A DNA stretch of 64,000 bases, taken from contig JAEPNK010000002.1 of assembly GCA_017643495.1 (NCBI GenBank), positions 930,001 through 994,000 on the forward strand, written 5' to 3'. The notes beneath the pieces are model-generated. The model was not told the origin of the DNA. It was given only the letters and a program-made list of their open reading frames with translations, and did not search any database. This document shows positions 44,793-53,111 of this stretch, in pieces. Position 1 is the stretch's first letter; each line of letters opens with the position of its first letter. The DNA comes from Rhizobiaceae bacterium (GTDB lineage Bacteria; Pseudomonadota; Alphaproteobacteria; Rhizobiales; Rhizobiaceae). A program made the position numbers and the translations under genes.

Positions 44793-46268
44793 TCAGCCGG
44801 TTTCCCTGGCACTTGCCAGCAAACCGTCAACATCGAGATATTGCTCGATTGCATCGGCAAGATCATCAAGCGCTGTATCCACACTCGCAAGATGGGAAGC
44901 GCCTTGCGCAACCTTCACCCCCTGCTTCCGCAGAACTGCATGACGGTAGCTGTCCGTGTTGAACAGCCCGTGCAGGTAGCAACCCATGACATTGCCGCCC
45001 GGTGAAACCGCACCATCCGCCCGCTCCCCAAGCAGGACCACAGGCCGCAGACAATCCGGGCCGGAAGTATCGCCCATGTGTATTTCATACCCGTCAAGTG
45101 GAAGATCAAACTCGGCCGAACGCGCCTGCACATTGCGAACCGTTTTTTCCGGCTTGAGCCGTGTCTCCACGTCAAGCAGGCCAAGACCCTCGATCTGCGT
45201 GGCTTCACCTTCCAGGCCCATCGGATCGGCAATCACCTTGCCTAGCATCTGGTAGCCACCACAAATTCCGACCACTGTGCCGCCTGCTTCTGCAAATTGG
45301 CGGATCGGCAATTCCCAGCCATTGTCGCGAAGTTCCCTCATGTCGGCGATTGTCGACTTGGAACCGGGCAGGATAACCATTCCGGCATCAGCCGGGAACT
45401 CGTCGCCCTTTCGCAGAAAGGTTACTGCGACGTCCGGTTCTGCAAGGAACGGGTCAATATCGTCAAAGTTTGCAATTTTTCCCATTGCGGTAACCACAAC
45501 ACGAAAACCGTCTTTCCCGTCGGCAATCAGCCTGTCCAGCGCCACGCTGTCTTCGGCCGGCAACCGTTTCACCGCATCAATCCATGGCAACACACCGTAG
45601 GACTGCCAGCCGGTAAACTCCGTAATCTGCGCAAGCCCTTCATCAAACAGGGAAATGTCACCACGGAACTTGTTCACAATGTAGCCTGCGATCATGGCGC
45701 GGTCTTCATCCGGCAGTATTGTGTGGGTTCCCACTATCGAGGCAATTACTCCCCCCCGGTCAATGTCGCCGATCAGCATGACTGGCACCCCGGCCCTAGA
45801 AGCAAAGCCCATATTGGCAATGTCGCCCTGTCGCAGGTTGATTTCTGCCGGAGATCCCGCCCCTTCAACGAGAACAAGGTCCGCTTCACGGGAGATTTTG
45901 CCGTAACTGTCCATGACCCGTGACATGAGTTGCGGCTTCATCGACAGGTATTCACGTGCCTTGGCATTACCCGCAACCTTGCCCTGAACCACAACCTGGC
46001 TGCCTGTCTGGCTTTGCGGTTTCAGCAATACCGGGTTCATGTGGACACTTGGCTCAACACCGCATGCAAGTGCCTGCAACCACTGCCCGCGACCAATCTC
46101 GCCCTCGCCCTGGTCAGCCCGTGCAACGGCAGCATTGTTCGACATGTTCTGGGGCTTGAAGGGAACCACAACCAGCCCGCGGTTTTTGGCCGCGCGGCAC
46201 AATCCGGCGACAAGCACCGTCTTTCCGACATCCGAGCCGGTTCCCTGAAACATGAGTGCGCGTGCCAT
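44793..46268 (-). CDS. cobQ: cobyric acid synthase (glutamine-hydrolysing)
   Basis: CobQ amidates side chains b, d, e and g of adenosylcobyrinic acid diamide. From ATG at 46268 (AAGG six bases upstream) the protein has 491 residues: RALMFQGTGSDVGKTVLVAG, VPFKPQNMSNNA, LVLVEGAGSPAEINLR and the amidotransferase Cys in GICGGYQMLG, with the late His in GCYLHGLFNTD. It heads the cobQ-cobU-cobW-cobN-cobO series and is preceded by an 86-bp gap after cysH, long enough for its own promoter. Confidence 0.96.
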   Translation of the reverse strand: MARALMFQGTGSDVGKTVLVAGLCRAAKNRGLVVVPFKPQNMSNNAAVARADQGEGEIGRGQWLQALACGVEPSVHMNPVLLKPQSQTGSQVVVQGKVAGNAKAREYLSMKPQLMSRVMDSYGKISREADLVLVEGAGSPAEINLRQGDIANMGFASRAGVPVMLIGDIDRGGVIASIVGTHTILPDEDRAMIAGYIVNKFRGDISLFDEGLAQITEFTGWQSYGVLPWIDAVKRLPAEDSVALDRLIADGKDGFRVVVTAMGKIANFDDIDPFLAEPDVAVTFLRKGDEFPADAGMVILPGSKSTIADMRELRDNGWELPIRQFAEAGGTVVGICGGYQMLGKVIADPMGLEGEATQIEGLGLLDVETRLKPEKTVRNVQARSAEFDLPLDGYEIHMGDTSGPDCLRPVVLLGERADGAVSPGGNVMGCYLHGLFNTDSYRHAVLRKQGVKVAQGASHLASVDTALDDLADAIEQYLDVDGLLASARETG

Positions 46269-46288
46269 ATGCAACCTTAACAAGCCTT

Positions 46289-46313
46289 TGCCCGGGGCAG
46301 CATTACCCGGGCA
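46289..46313 (-). promoter_or_regulatory. hairpin in the cysH-cobQ gap
   Basis: A perfect 8-bp inverted repeat (TGCCCGGG and CCCGGGCA, 9-base loop) lies 21 bp upstream of the cobQ start. No U-run follows on the minus strand, so it is not a standard terminator. It could influence cobQ translation or separate the cysH and cob transcripts. Confidence 0.4.
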
Positions 46314-46369
46314 GCAGGTTCATCGCAATGGCATTGGACGCCTTGAAGTTCGCCTACAATAAGTCCGGA

Positions 46370-47005
46370 TCACAAACGGTCGTGAATTCCGCACTCCAGA
46401 TGGGGTTCCGCCTTGGTCGGATCCTGATAGTCATCATTGCCTTCAAGTCCGTGAAGGGCCAGATAGGCAGCCACATCATGTTCGCGCCAGTCAAGAAACG
46501 GACAAACCTTCAAAATACCATCCTGCACGCTCTGGAATGGTGACAATCCGTCACGAAACTCCGTCTGCTCGCGGCGAAGGGCGGTAAACCAGACATCAGG
46601 CTCCAGTTCCTTCAAGGCCCGCCTGAAAGGTTCCAGTTTGACCTGCTCGGAAAACGCTTCATGCTCGGGGAAACCGGCAAGTGGGATCTCACCTTCCCAA
46701 GGCTTGCGGGGCTGGTATCTCTTCAGGTTGAGACCCAGTTTTTCCGTCAGACTGTTCACATGGTCAAGCGTCGCCTGGCTGTTGAAACCGGTATCGACCC
46801 ATATCACCGGCATGTCCGGCCTCACCCGGCTGACGAGATGCAGCAATGCAGCGGATTGCGGCCCGAACTTTGTGGTCAGGATGGGTCGTCTTGCCCGTTG
46901 CAGGCCAAGATCGACAACATCAAGTGCTGAATTGATCCGCGAGGAAATGTTGAGCGCTGCCGGATCGGGAAGGCGGACAGCATGTGCAGATGCCTGAAAG
47001 GTCAT
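46370..47005 (-). CDS. cysH: phosphoadenylyl-sulfate (PAPS/APS) reductase
   Basis: CysH reduces activated sulfate to sulfite. The 211-residue protein shows LTTKFGPQSAALLHLVSRV, PVIWVDTGFNSQATL and ALRREQTEFRD, and it ends with ECGIH carrying the catalytic cysteine. The paired cysteines that hold a [4Fe-4S] cluster in the APS-type enzymes are absent from the EPFRRAL region, pointing to a thioredoxin-linked PAPS reductase. The stretch between HGL and ECGIH is about 20 residues shorter than in E. coli CysH. The upstream DUF2061 gene ends 1 bp before it. Confidence 0.88.
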   Translation of the reverse strand: MTFQASAHAVRLPDPAALNISSRINSALDVVDLGLQRARRPILTTKFGPQSAALLHLVSRVRPDMPVIWVDTGFNSQATLDHVNSLTEKLGLNLKRYQPRKPWEGEIPLAGFPEHEAFSEQVKLEPFRRALKELEPDVWFTALRREQTEFRDGLSPFQSVQDGILKVCPFLDWREHDVAAYLALHGLEGNDDYQDPTKAEPHLECGIHDRL

Positions 47006-47006
47006 G

Positions 47007-47588
47007 TCAGTTTCCTAGTCCAATGTTGATTTTCAACCACAGCCGTTCATGAAGAAAATAGAGAACGAGCTTTGTCAGTATTTCGATGCCCCCAATCGAG
47101 GCTGCAACTTTCAGGTTGCCGGTGAAGAACAGGGCAAGAAGCATGGTGTCGAGCGATGCAAGCACCCGCCAGGTGCTCATTTTGGCTGCCGAACGCGCCC
47201 GGGTTTCGTATCGTTTCCCGGCCCTTGTGCCGACGCCCCAGCGGACGCGTGTCCAGCCGCGTTCATGCAGCGTATAAATCACAACCTTTGTAATTATTTC
47301 GGTGATCGCAATCAGGCTGGCAGTTCCGGCAATGTCGAGATTGCTGTCTTCTCCCTGCCATCCGAAAGCCGGACCGAGATACTTGATGATAACAAAGGAC
47401 AGGAAAAAGGTGTCCAGCGTACCAAAAACCCGCCATGTCAGCGCCTTGGCAAAAGAGCGTACCGGGCTTTCCTTGCTGTTGCCGCCGGCATCCTCAAATT
47501 GCCCCTCGCCTCCCTGCCTTGCGGCAGGTCCTTCATCGGCAGCATGAGAAGTTTTTTCTATTGAAGACGCGATCATGTCCGTTTCCAT
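47007..47588 (-). CDS. DUF2061 membrane protein (two domains)
   Basis: The 193-residue protein contains two copies of the DUF2061 unit: RSFAKALTWRVFGTLDTFFLSFVI followed by ASLIAITEIITKVVIYTLHERGWTRV, and RSAAKMSTWRVLASLDTMLLALFF followed by IEILTKLVLYFLHERLWLKI. Each unit supplies two membrane helices. The function is unknown, although the family is often found beside sulfate-assimilation genes, as here directly before cysH. Starts at 47588 or 47576 are both possible. Confidence 0.85.
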   Translation of the reverse strand: METDMIASSIEKTSHAADEGPAARQGGEGQFEDAGGNSKESPVRSFAKALTWRVFGTLDTFFLSFVIIKYLGPAFGWQGEDSNLDIAGTASLIAITEIITKVVIYTLHERGWTRVRWGVGTRAGKRYETRARSAAKMSTWRVLASLDTMLLALFFTGNLKVAASIGGIEILTKLVLYFLHERLWLKINIGLGN

Positions 47589-47661
47589 AAGGTTTCGAAC
47601 ACAAATTTAGCAAAAAATGAGACTTTTGTAAGCTTCCCAATTCCTGATTTCGGCAGCACCC

Positions 47662-47676
47662 TAGAATAAAATTCTA
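47662..47676. promoter_or_regulatory. 15-bp palindrome upstream of DUF2061-cysH
   Basis: TAGAATAAAATTCTA is a perfect 6-bp inverted repeat with a 3-base spacer, 74 bp upstream of the DUF2061 start in the divergent gap shared with the XRE regulator. Its symmetry fits a dimeric repressor or activator site; the protein is not known. Confidence 0.45.
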
Positions 47677-47681
47677 AGTGT

Positions 47682-47745
47682 CAGGTTCAGGTGAGCACAA
47701 CAACTTGGTGTCTGCAGAGGTGTGAGGAAACACCGCCTGAACCTG
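47682..47745. ncRNA. structured element: long stem with an inner hairpin
   Basis: CAGGTTCAGG at 47682 pairs perfectly with CCTGAACCTG at 47736-47745. The loop contains a second hairpin, GGTGT(47719-47723)/ACACC(47730-47734), directly stacked on the right arm. This looks like folded leader RNA of either divergent transcript; there is no U-run. The gap 47589-47926 (338 bp) holds no supported gene. Confidence 0.4.
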
Positions 47746-47882
47746 TCCGGAAAAAAGCGGATGCACGCCAGCCTCTGCCGCCCCCCGGTCACGACCATCC
47801 GGATTTTCCCTGAATTTGTTTGCCCTGAGTTTGAATGGTTTTGCCGCCCCGTGGTATTTCTTTGGTGAAATTTTTCTTGATT

Positions 47883-47910
47883 TTTTCATAATGGTGATAT
47901 TCCATGAAAA
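47883..47910. promoter_or_regulatory. 28-bp inverted repeat, candidate operator of the XRE-cupin gene
   Basis: TTTTCAT and ATGAAAA face each other over a 14-base spacer that is itself AT-rich. The site ends 16 bp before the regulator start codon at 47927 and abuts its ribosome-binding site, a place suited to autoregulation. Confidence 0.5.
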
Positions 47911-47926
47911 CAGGAGAGGAATATTC

Positions 47927-48517
47927 ATGGGTTCGACAGCGGAAAGATTTGCCCCGGCCAACACCAATTCCCCGTCAGTGGGCGCGGATATTCGCGCATT
48001 GCGCAAAAGCCGGGCCATGACGCTGGCAGAGTTTGCCAGCCGGCTGGATCGCTCCATCGGGTTCGTGAGCCAGATCGAACGGGGCATTTCCGAACCCTCC
48101 ATTCAGGACTTGCGCAAGATTTCTGCCCTGTTTGGTGTACCCGTCAGTTTCTTTTTCGGCACGCCCAATACCGACCCGGCAGAAATGCGTCATGTCGTGC
48201 GGGCCAAGGAACGCCGCCGCCTTGGCAATGCAGAGGAAGGACTGGTTGAAGAACTGCTTTCACCTGACCTTGGCGGCTCATTTGAAACGATTCGCAGCGA
48301 GTTTCTGCCCGGAGCAGAAATGAAGGAACCAATCAGGCGCGATACCGAGGAAGCCGGTTATGTGGTTTCGGGCGAGCTTGAACTGGAGATTGACGGCACC
48401 TGGCACAAGCTTGGTGCAGGAGACAGTTTCCGCTTTGCCGGGGAGCCCTATCGCTGGCGAAACCGCACTCGACAATCCGCAATCCTGATCTGGGTTATCT
48501 CCCCTCCCGTCTACTAA
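47927..48517 (+). CDS. XRE-family regulator with C-terminal cupin domain
   Basis: The protein has 197 residues from the start with GGAGAGGAATATTC upstream; an ATG at 47816 would add 37 unlike residues. The helix-turn-helix lies at about 22-75 (IRALRKSRAMTLAEFASRLD, then GFVSQIERGISEPSIQDLRK). A cupin follows at about 125-195 (EAGYVVSGELELEIDGTWHKLGAGDSFRF), which would bind a small effector. Regulators of this build control catabolic operons for amino acids, amines and their derivatives. The flavoprotein gene starts 24 bp downstream, so this is the first gene of, or the local regulator for, the 48541-55565 operon. Confidence 0.92.
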   Translation: MGSTAERFAPANTNSPSVGADIRALRKSRAMTLAEFASRLDRSIGFVSQIERGISEPSIQDLRKISALFGVPVSFFFGTPNTDPAEMRHVVRAKERRRLGNAEEGLVEELLSPDLGGSFETIRSEFLPGAEMKEPIRRDTEEAGYVVSGELELEIDGTWHKLGAGDSFRFAGEPYRWRNRTRQSAILIWVISPPVY

Positions 48518-48540
48518 ACACATTCCTGGAGAACGACACC

Positions 48541-50994
48541 ATGGCCGACCTTCCATCCACTGCCCGCGTTGTCATCATTGGCGGAGGCGTCGTTGGCGTT
48601 TCAGGTCTCTACCATCTGGCAAAGCTCGGCTGGACCGACTGCGTGCTGCTGGAAAAAAATGAACTTACTGCCGGCTCCACCTGGCATGCCGCCGGGAATT
48701 GCCCCAATTTTTCATCGTCCTGGGCGGTTATGAACATGCAGCGCTACGGACTGCAACTTTATCGCGGGCTGGCAGATGAAGTCGATTACCCGATGAACTA
48801 CGCCGTCACCGGTTCGATCAGGCTGGGCCACTCAAAACAGCGCATGCAGGAATTTGAGCGAGTGGCGGGCATGGGGCGGCATCAGGGTATAGACATGGAA
48901 ATCATGTCTCTTGAAGACATTCGCAGAAAACATCCTTTCACCGAAACCCATGACCTTGAAGGCGCATTGTGGGATCCGCTCGACGGCGACATTGACCCTG
49001 CCCAATTGACACAGGCGCTGGCCAAGGGCGCCCGGCAGATGGGCCAGAAGATCATTCGCATGTGTCCGGCGACCGGGGTTTCCCGTGAGGATGACGAATG
49101 GATCGTTCACACGGACAAGGGCGACATACGCTGTGAATATGTGGTCAATGCCGCTGGTTATTATGCCCAGCGCGTGGGTGAGTGGTTCAAACCGCATGGC
49201 GGACGCACCGTGCCGCAAGTCACAATGAGCCACCAGTATTTCCTGACTGAGGAAATCCCCGAGCTTGAAGCCTGGACGAAGGAACAGGGCCACAAGGTCC
49301 CTCTCCTGCGCGACGTCGACTCGTCCTACTATCTTCGTCAGGACAAGCACGGCCTCAATCTTGGCCCCTATGAGCGGAATTGCAAGGCGCACTGGATCAC
49401 TCCCGAAGACCCGATGCCGGACGACTTTTCATTCCAGCTTTATCCCGACGACCTGGAACGGCTGGAATGGTACATTGAGGATGCGATGGCCCGGGTCCCG
49501 ATCCTCGGAACACAGGGTGTCGGCAGGGTCATCAACGGACCGATTCCGTATGCGCCGGATGGCCTGCCCTTGCTTGGCCCGATGCCCGGTGTGAAAAACG
49601 CCTTCGAAGCACATTCCTTTACCTTTGGCATTGCCCAGGGCGGTGGTGCAGGCAAGGTCCTTGCAGAATGGGTGGTTCATGGCGAGACGGAATGGGACAT
49701 GTGGGCCTGCGATCCGCGACGCTATACGGCATATGCAGATCATGACTACACCTGCCAGAAAGCCATGGAGACCTATGGCCACGAATATGCCATGCATTTC
49801 CCTCACCACGCGTGGCCAGCCGGACGCAACAAGAAACTCTCCCCTGTTCATGACATGGTGATTGGCAATGGCGGACAGATGGGCGCCTATAACGGTTGGG
49901 AGCGTGCCAACTGGTTTGCAAAGGAAGGCGACGACACGTCAGAAGAAGCGACCCAGGTCTGGGAACGAAACGGCCCCTGGGAAAAGCGGGTCCGGGAGGA
50001 AGCCGAAGCAGTGCGGGACGGCTGCGGGGTTCTTGATCTTCCAGGATTTTCCCGTTTTGCCCTGAAAGGTGAAGGCGCAGCAGAATGGCTGCGGGGGCAA
50101 ATTGCCGGTGCGCTTCCCAAAACCGGCAGGATGAATCTCGCTTATTTTCCAGACAGCAGGGGACGTATCATTACCGAAATGTCCCTGATCCGGCATGGCG
50201 ACGACCATTTCACCCTGATCACGGCAGCCGCTGCCCAATGGCATGATTTCGAATGGCTGGAAAAACGCCTGCCAAAGGACGGTACCATTACCCTGAAAGA
50301 TCATACGGACGGTTTTTCAACTTTCATCGTGACCGGCCCGAAATCCCGCGAGGTTCTTGCCGCACTGTCGGATGATGCCGACCTTGCAGCCGGGTGGCTC
50401 ACCCATCAGGTCGCAACGGTTGCCGATAACCGGGTAATGCTGGCCCGTGTTTCCTTTGCAGGCGAACTGGGATGGGAAATCCATGGCGCCAACACGGACA
50501 TGCCGAAAATCTACAGCGCACTTCTTGAAGAAGGTGCAAGGCCATTCGGCATGTTTGCGCTTAACTCGCTGCGCCTGGAAAAGGGCTATCGAGCATGGAA
50601 GGGAGACCTTTCAAGTGATTACTCCCTTCTGGAAGGCGGTCTTGAACGCTTTGTCAGGTTTGACAAGCCGCAGGATTTCCCCGGCAAGCAGGCGTTGCTC
50701 AACGAAAAGCAACAAGGGCGCAAGAAAGGCTTTACCACACTCGTGGTGGAAGCCGGTGACTGCGATGCACCCTATATGTCAACGCTCTGGCACAACGGGG
50801 AGATTGTTGGTGAAACAACTTCCGGCGGCTGGGGGTACCGGATTGGCAAGTCGATTGCTCTGGGCATGGTCCGCGCAGACCTGCTGGAAGCCGGGACAGA
50901 ACTGGAAGTTGAAATCTATGGAGAACGGTATAAAGCCGTTGTCCAACCGGACAGACCACTCTGGGACCCCGAAAACGAAAGAATTCGAGCATGA
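48541..50994 (+). CDS. dimethylglycine/sarcosine dehydrogenase-like flavoprotein with GcvT domain (copy 1)
   Basis: The 817-residue protein has an N-terminal DAO-type FAD domain: VVIIGGGVVGVSGLYHLAKLG, then LTAGSTWHAAG with His49 at the position where dimethylglycine dehydrogenase binds FAD covalently. From about residue 430 it turns into a folate-binding GcvT-like domain (VLDLPGFSRFALKGEGAAEWL, SFAGELGWEIHG, and a C-terminal barrel with GGWGYRIGKSIALGMVRADL). Such enzymes oxidatively demethylate N-methyl amino acids and can pass the one-carbon unit to tetrahydrofolate. The segment after the flavin His (NCPNFSSSW) differs from copy 2, so substrates probably differ. It overlaps the next gene by 4 bp. 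Confidence 0.88.
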   Translation: MADLPSTARVVIIGGGVVGVSGLYHLAKLGWTDCVLLEKNELTAGSTWHAAGNCPNFSSSWAVMNMQRYGLQLYRGLADEVDYPMNYAVTGSIRLGHSKQRMQEFERVAGMGRHQGIDMEIMSLEDIRRKHPFTETHDLEGALWDPLDGDIDPAQLTQALAKGARQMGQKIIRMCPATGVSREDDEWIVHTDKGDIRCEYVVNAAGYYAQRVGEWFKPHGGRTVPQVTMSHQYFLTEEIPELEAWTKEQGHKVPLLRDVDSSYYLRQDKHGLNLGPYERNCKAHWITPEDPMPDDFSFQLYPDDLERLEWYIEDAMARVPILGTQGVGRVINGPIPYAPDGLPLLGPMPGVKNAFEAHSFTFGIAQGGGAGKVLAEWVVHGETEWDMWACDPRRYTAYADHDYTCQKAMETYGHEYAMHFPHHAWPAGRNKKLSPVHDMVIGNGGQMGAYNGWERANWFAKEGDDTSEEATQVWERNGPWEKRVREEAEAVRDGCGVLDLPGFSRFALKGEGAAEWLRGQIAGALPKTGRMNLAYFPDSRGRIITEMSLIRHGDDHFTLITAAAAQWHDFEWLEKRLPKDGTITLKDHTDGFSTFIVTGPKSREVLAALSDDADLAAGWLTHQVATVADNRVMLARVSFAGELGWEIHGANTDMPKIYSALLEEGARPFGMFALNSLRLEKGYRAWKGDLSSDYSLLEGGLERFVRFDKPQDFPGKQALLNEKQQGRKKGFTTLVVEAGDCDAPYMSTLWHNGEIVGETTSGGWGYRIGKSIALGMVRADLLEAGTELEVEIYGERYKAVVQPDRPLWDPENERIRA

Positions 50995-51440
50995 GCGCAA
51001 CCTTCATCAAATCCGATCATCCACCCGATTTCGCAGATAGTTTTACCGGCAAAAATGCCTACCGGGACAAAACGCCGAGGCAACTGGCTGAGTTGGCCAT
51101 AGCCAGTACACCGGCCTGGTTTCACTTTCTGTTTTCATTGCGTCAGAAGATTGCAAGACTTGCTGGTCTCAAGACGAGACCGGCAGGGCGCGAGGGAGCC
51201 GATGTCAGCTTCCTGCTCGCCATGCCTGTCATTCAGGATGATGAAAGTGCATATGAAGCCGGGCTTCATGACAAGCATCTGGATTTCACGATAAAGGTCA
51301 CTCGCAATATTGACGATGTCCAGATGGAAACCCGTGTCTGGTACAAAAATTTCTGGGGTCGCCCTTACCTCATGCTGGTCCTTCCCTTTCACAATCTGAT
51401 TGTTTCCCACTGGGTGAAGTCTTTGAGGGAAGTGAGATGA
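50991..51440 (+). CDS. DUF2867-like protein
   Basis: The 149-residue protein has no signal peptide or clear membrane helix. It contains a central LLAMPVIQDDESAYEAGLHDKHLDF stretch and a C-terminal VWYKNFWGRPYLMLVLPFHNLIVSH pattern typical of DUF2867 proteins. Their function is unknown; some occur beside redox enzymes. Coupled ATGA overlaps on both sides tie it to copy 1 of the flavoprotein and to the PNPOx-like gene, so it most likely acts in the same pathway. Confidence 0.7.
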   Translation: MSATFIKSDHPPDFADSFTGKNAYRDKTPRQLAELAIASTPAWFHFLFSLRQKIARLAGLKTRPAGREGADVSFLLAMPVIQDDESAYEAGLHDKHLDFTIKVTRNIDDVQMETRVWYKNFWGRPYLMLVLPFHNLIVSHWVKSLREVR

Positions 51441-51895
51441 GCATCAATCAGTTTGCCAAAGATCTCATAGAACGCTTTCCCCTTGGTTTCGTCGCCACGG
51501 TTACAGAAGACGGAATGCCTTCCCTTTCGCCCAAGGGCACTTTCTTTGTACTTGATGACGAGACGATCGCATTTGCCGATATCCGTTCGCCGGGCACGAT
51601 GGCCAATCTTGCCCATCAGCCAAAAACGGAAGTGAATTTCATTGATATCTGGCTGCGCAAGGGCGTCAGGGTTTTCGGCACTGCGCATGCCGTTGAACGC
51701 GGCACACCTGAGTTCGGGGAACTGTACCCGAAATGGGAAGAAGCATTTCCGGCGCTCGCAGACAGGATAAGGGCAATCGTCAAGATTTCTGTGGAGCGTG
51801 TTCGTTTGATGACGACTCCGCCCTATGATGATGGGGCAACCGAGGAACAGATGGTAGAGCTCTACAAATCGAAATTCTCGGAGATTTACGGCTAA
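51437..51895 (+). CDS. pyridoxamine 5'-phosphate oxidase-like flavin-binding protein
   Basis: The 152-residue protein has the split-barrel pattern LGFVATVTEDGMPSLSPKGTFFVLDDETIAFAD and FGTAHAVERGTPEFGEL. This fits PNPOx-like FMN- or F420-binding proteins rather than PdxH itself, which is longer and carries other motifs. The reaction is unknown. It overlaps the DUF2867 gene by 4 bp and the aminotransferase start by one base (TAATG). Confidence 0.8.
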   Translation: MSINQFAKDLIERFPLGFVATVTEDGMPSLSPKGTFFVLDDETIAFADIRSPGTMANLAHQPKTEVNFIDIWLRKGVRVFGTAHAVERGTPEFGELYPKWEEAFPALADRIRAIVKISVERVRLMTTPPYDDGATEEQMVELYKSKFSEIYG

Positions 51896-53067
51896 TGCCT
51901 CAACCATCGCATCGCATCACCCACATTTCGTCCGGCAACCAGGAAGGTTGGGAGGTCTACCTGCGCGGAATCGAAATGGCTCGTGAGGGCCAGGACATCC
52001 TGACGCTTGCCATCGGCGACCATGATTTCCCGACACCGGTGGAAATCCGCGAAGCTGCCAAACATGCGCTTGATGCGGGACACACCAAATATACAACCAT
52101 GCAGGGCATCCCTGAACTGGTCTCTGCCATGGCGAAAGTTTCCACCGAAGCAATCGGCATGCCCGTGAGCGATGCCGAAGTGATAGCTACCGGTGGCGGT
52201 CAGGCCGGGCTTTACGCATCCATGCAGGCTGCCCTCGATCCCGGTGACCACGTCATCATCATCAGCCCTCATTATGTTACCTATCCCGGCACAGTGCGTG
52301 CTGCCGGCTGTTCATTCACACTGGTAGCTGCGGAAGCCGATGACGGTTTCCAGCCGCGTGCCGACAGGATTGCCGAGGCTGTCCGGCCGAATACACGTGC
52401 CATATTGATGAACACCCCGAACAATCCGACCTGCGCGATTTATGACCGCGAAACACTCGAAGGCATTGCAGGTTTGTGCATCAGGCATGACCTGTGGCTC
52501 ATCTCCGATGAGGTTTACTGGTCCCTTTCCGGGGGGCGCCACATCTCGCCCCGCACACTGCCGGGCATGAAGGAACGCACGCTCATTGTAATGTCCATGT
52601 CGAAAAGCCATGCCATGACGGGCTGGCGGGTTGGCTGGGTAATTGCCGAACCGGACATGATCCACAATTTCATGCAGCACAATCTGGTCAACAGTTACGG
52701 CATTTCCGATTTCATCAGCCGCGCTGCCGCAGAAGCACTGGACAGGGGTAACGGTGTCGGAGAACTGGCAGAAACATTTCACCGCCGGGGAGAAGCGTTT
52801 CTTGAGGCGATTTCCGGCATAAACCGCATCCATGCCCACAATGATGCAGGCGGCATGTACATCATGCTGGATATCCGGGAAATCACCATGGATGCCCAGA
52901 AGTTTGCATTTGAACTGCTGGAAACGGAAAAACTCTGCACCATGCCGGGTGACAGTTTCGGCCCCTCGGCAGCCGGTCACTTGCGCATCAGCCTGTGCCA
53001 GCCGGAAGAGCTATTGCGGGAAGCCGCCAAACGGCTGGAACGCTTCATATCCACCCATTACACCTGA
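51895..53067 (+). CDS. class I/II PLP aminotransferase
   Basis: The 390-residue protein follows the aspartate-aminotransferase fold: TKYTTMQGIPELVSAMA, ATGGGQAGLYASMQAALDPGD, MNTPNNPTCAIYDRETLEGI, then the PLP lysine in MSMSKSHAMTGWRVGWV (Lys237) and a C-terminal Arg in HLRISLCQPEE that would hold the substrate carboxylate. The amino donor is not predictable. In an operon with two demethylating flavoproteins it may transaminate the demethylated amino acid. The next gene starts 44 bp downstream. Confidence 0.9.
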   Translation: MPQPSHRITHISSGNQEGWEVYLRGIEMAREGQDILTLAIGDHDFPTPVEIREAAKHALDAGHTKYTTMQGIPELVSAMAKVSTEAIGMPVSDAEVIATGGGQAGLYASMQAALDPGDHVIIISPHYVTYPGTVRAAGCSFTLVAAEADDGFQPRADRIAEAVRPNTRAILMNTPNNPTCAIYDRETLEGIAGLCIRHDLWLISDEVYWSLSGGRHISPRTLPGMKERTLIVMSMSKSHAMTGWRVGWVIAEPDMIHNFMQHNLVNSYGISDFISRAAAEALDRGNGVGELAETFHRRGEAFLEAISGINRIHAHNDAGGMYIMLDIREITMDAQKFAFELLETEKLCTMPGDSFGPSAAGHLRISLCQPEELLREAAKRLERFISTHYT

Positions 53068-53111
53068 CGGCCGATTTTGATAAAGCCGCTACCCTGAAAG
53101 GATCACCGGTC

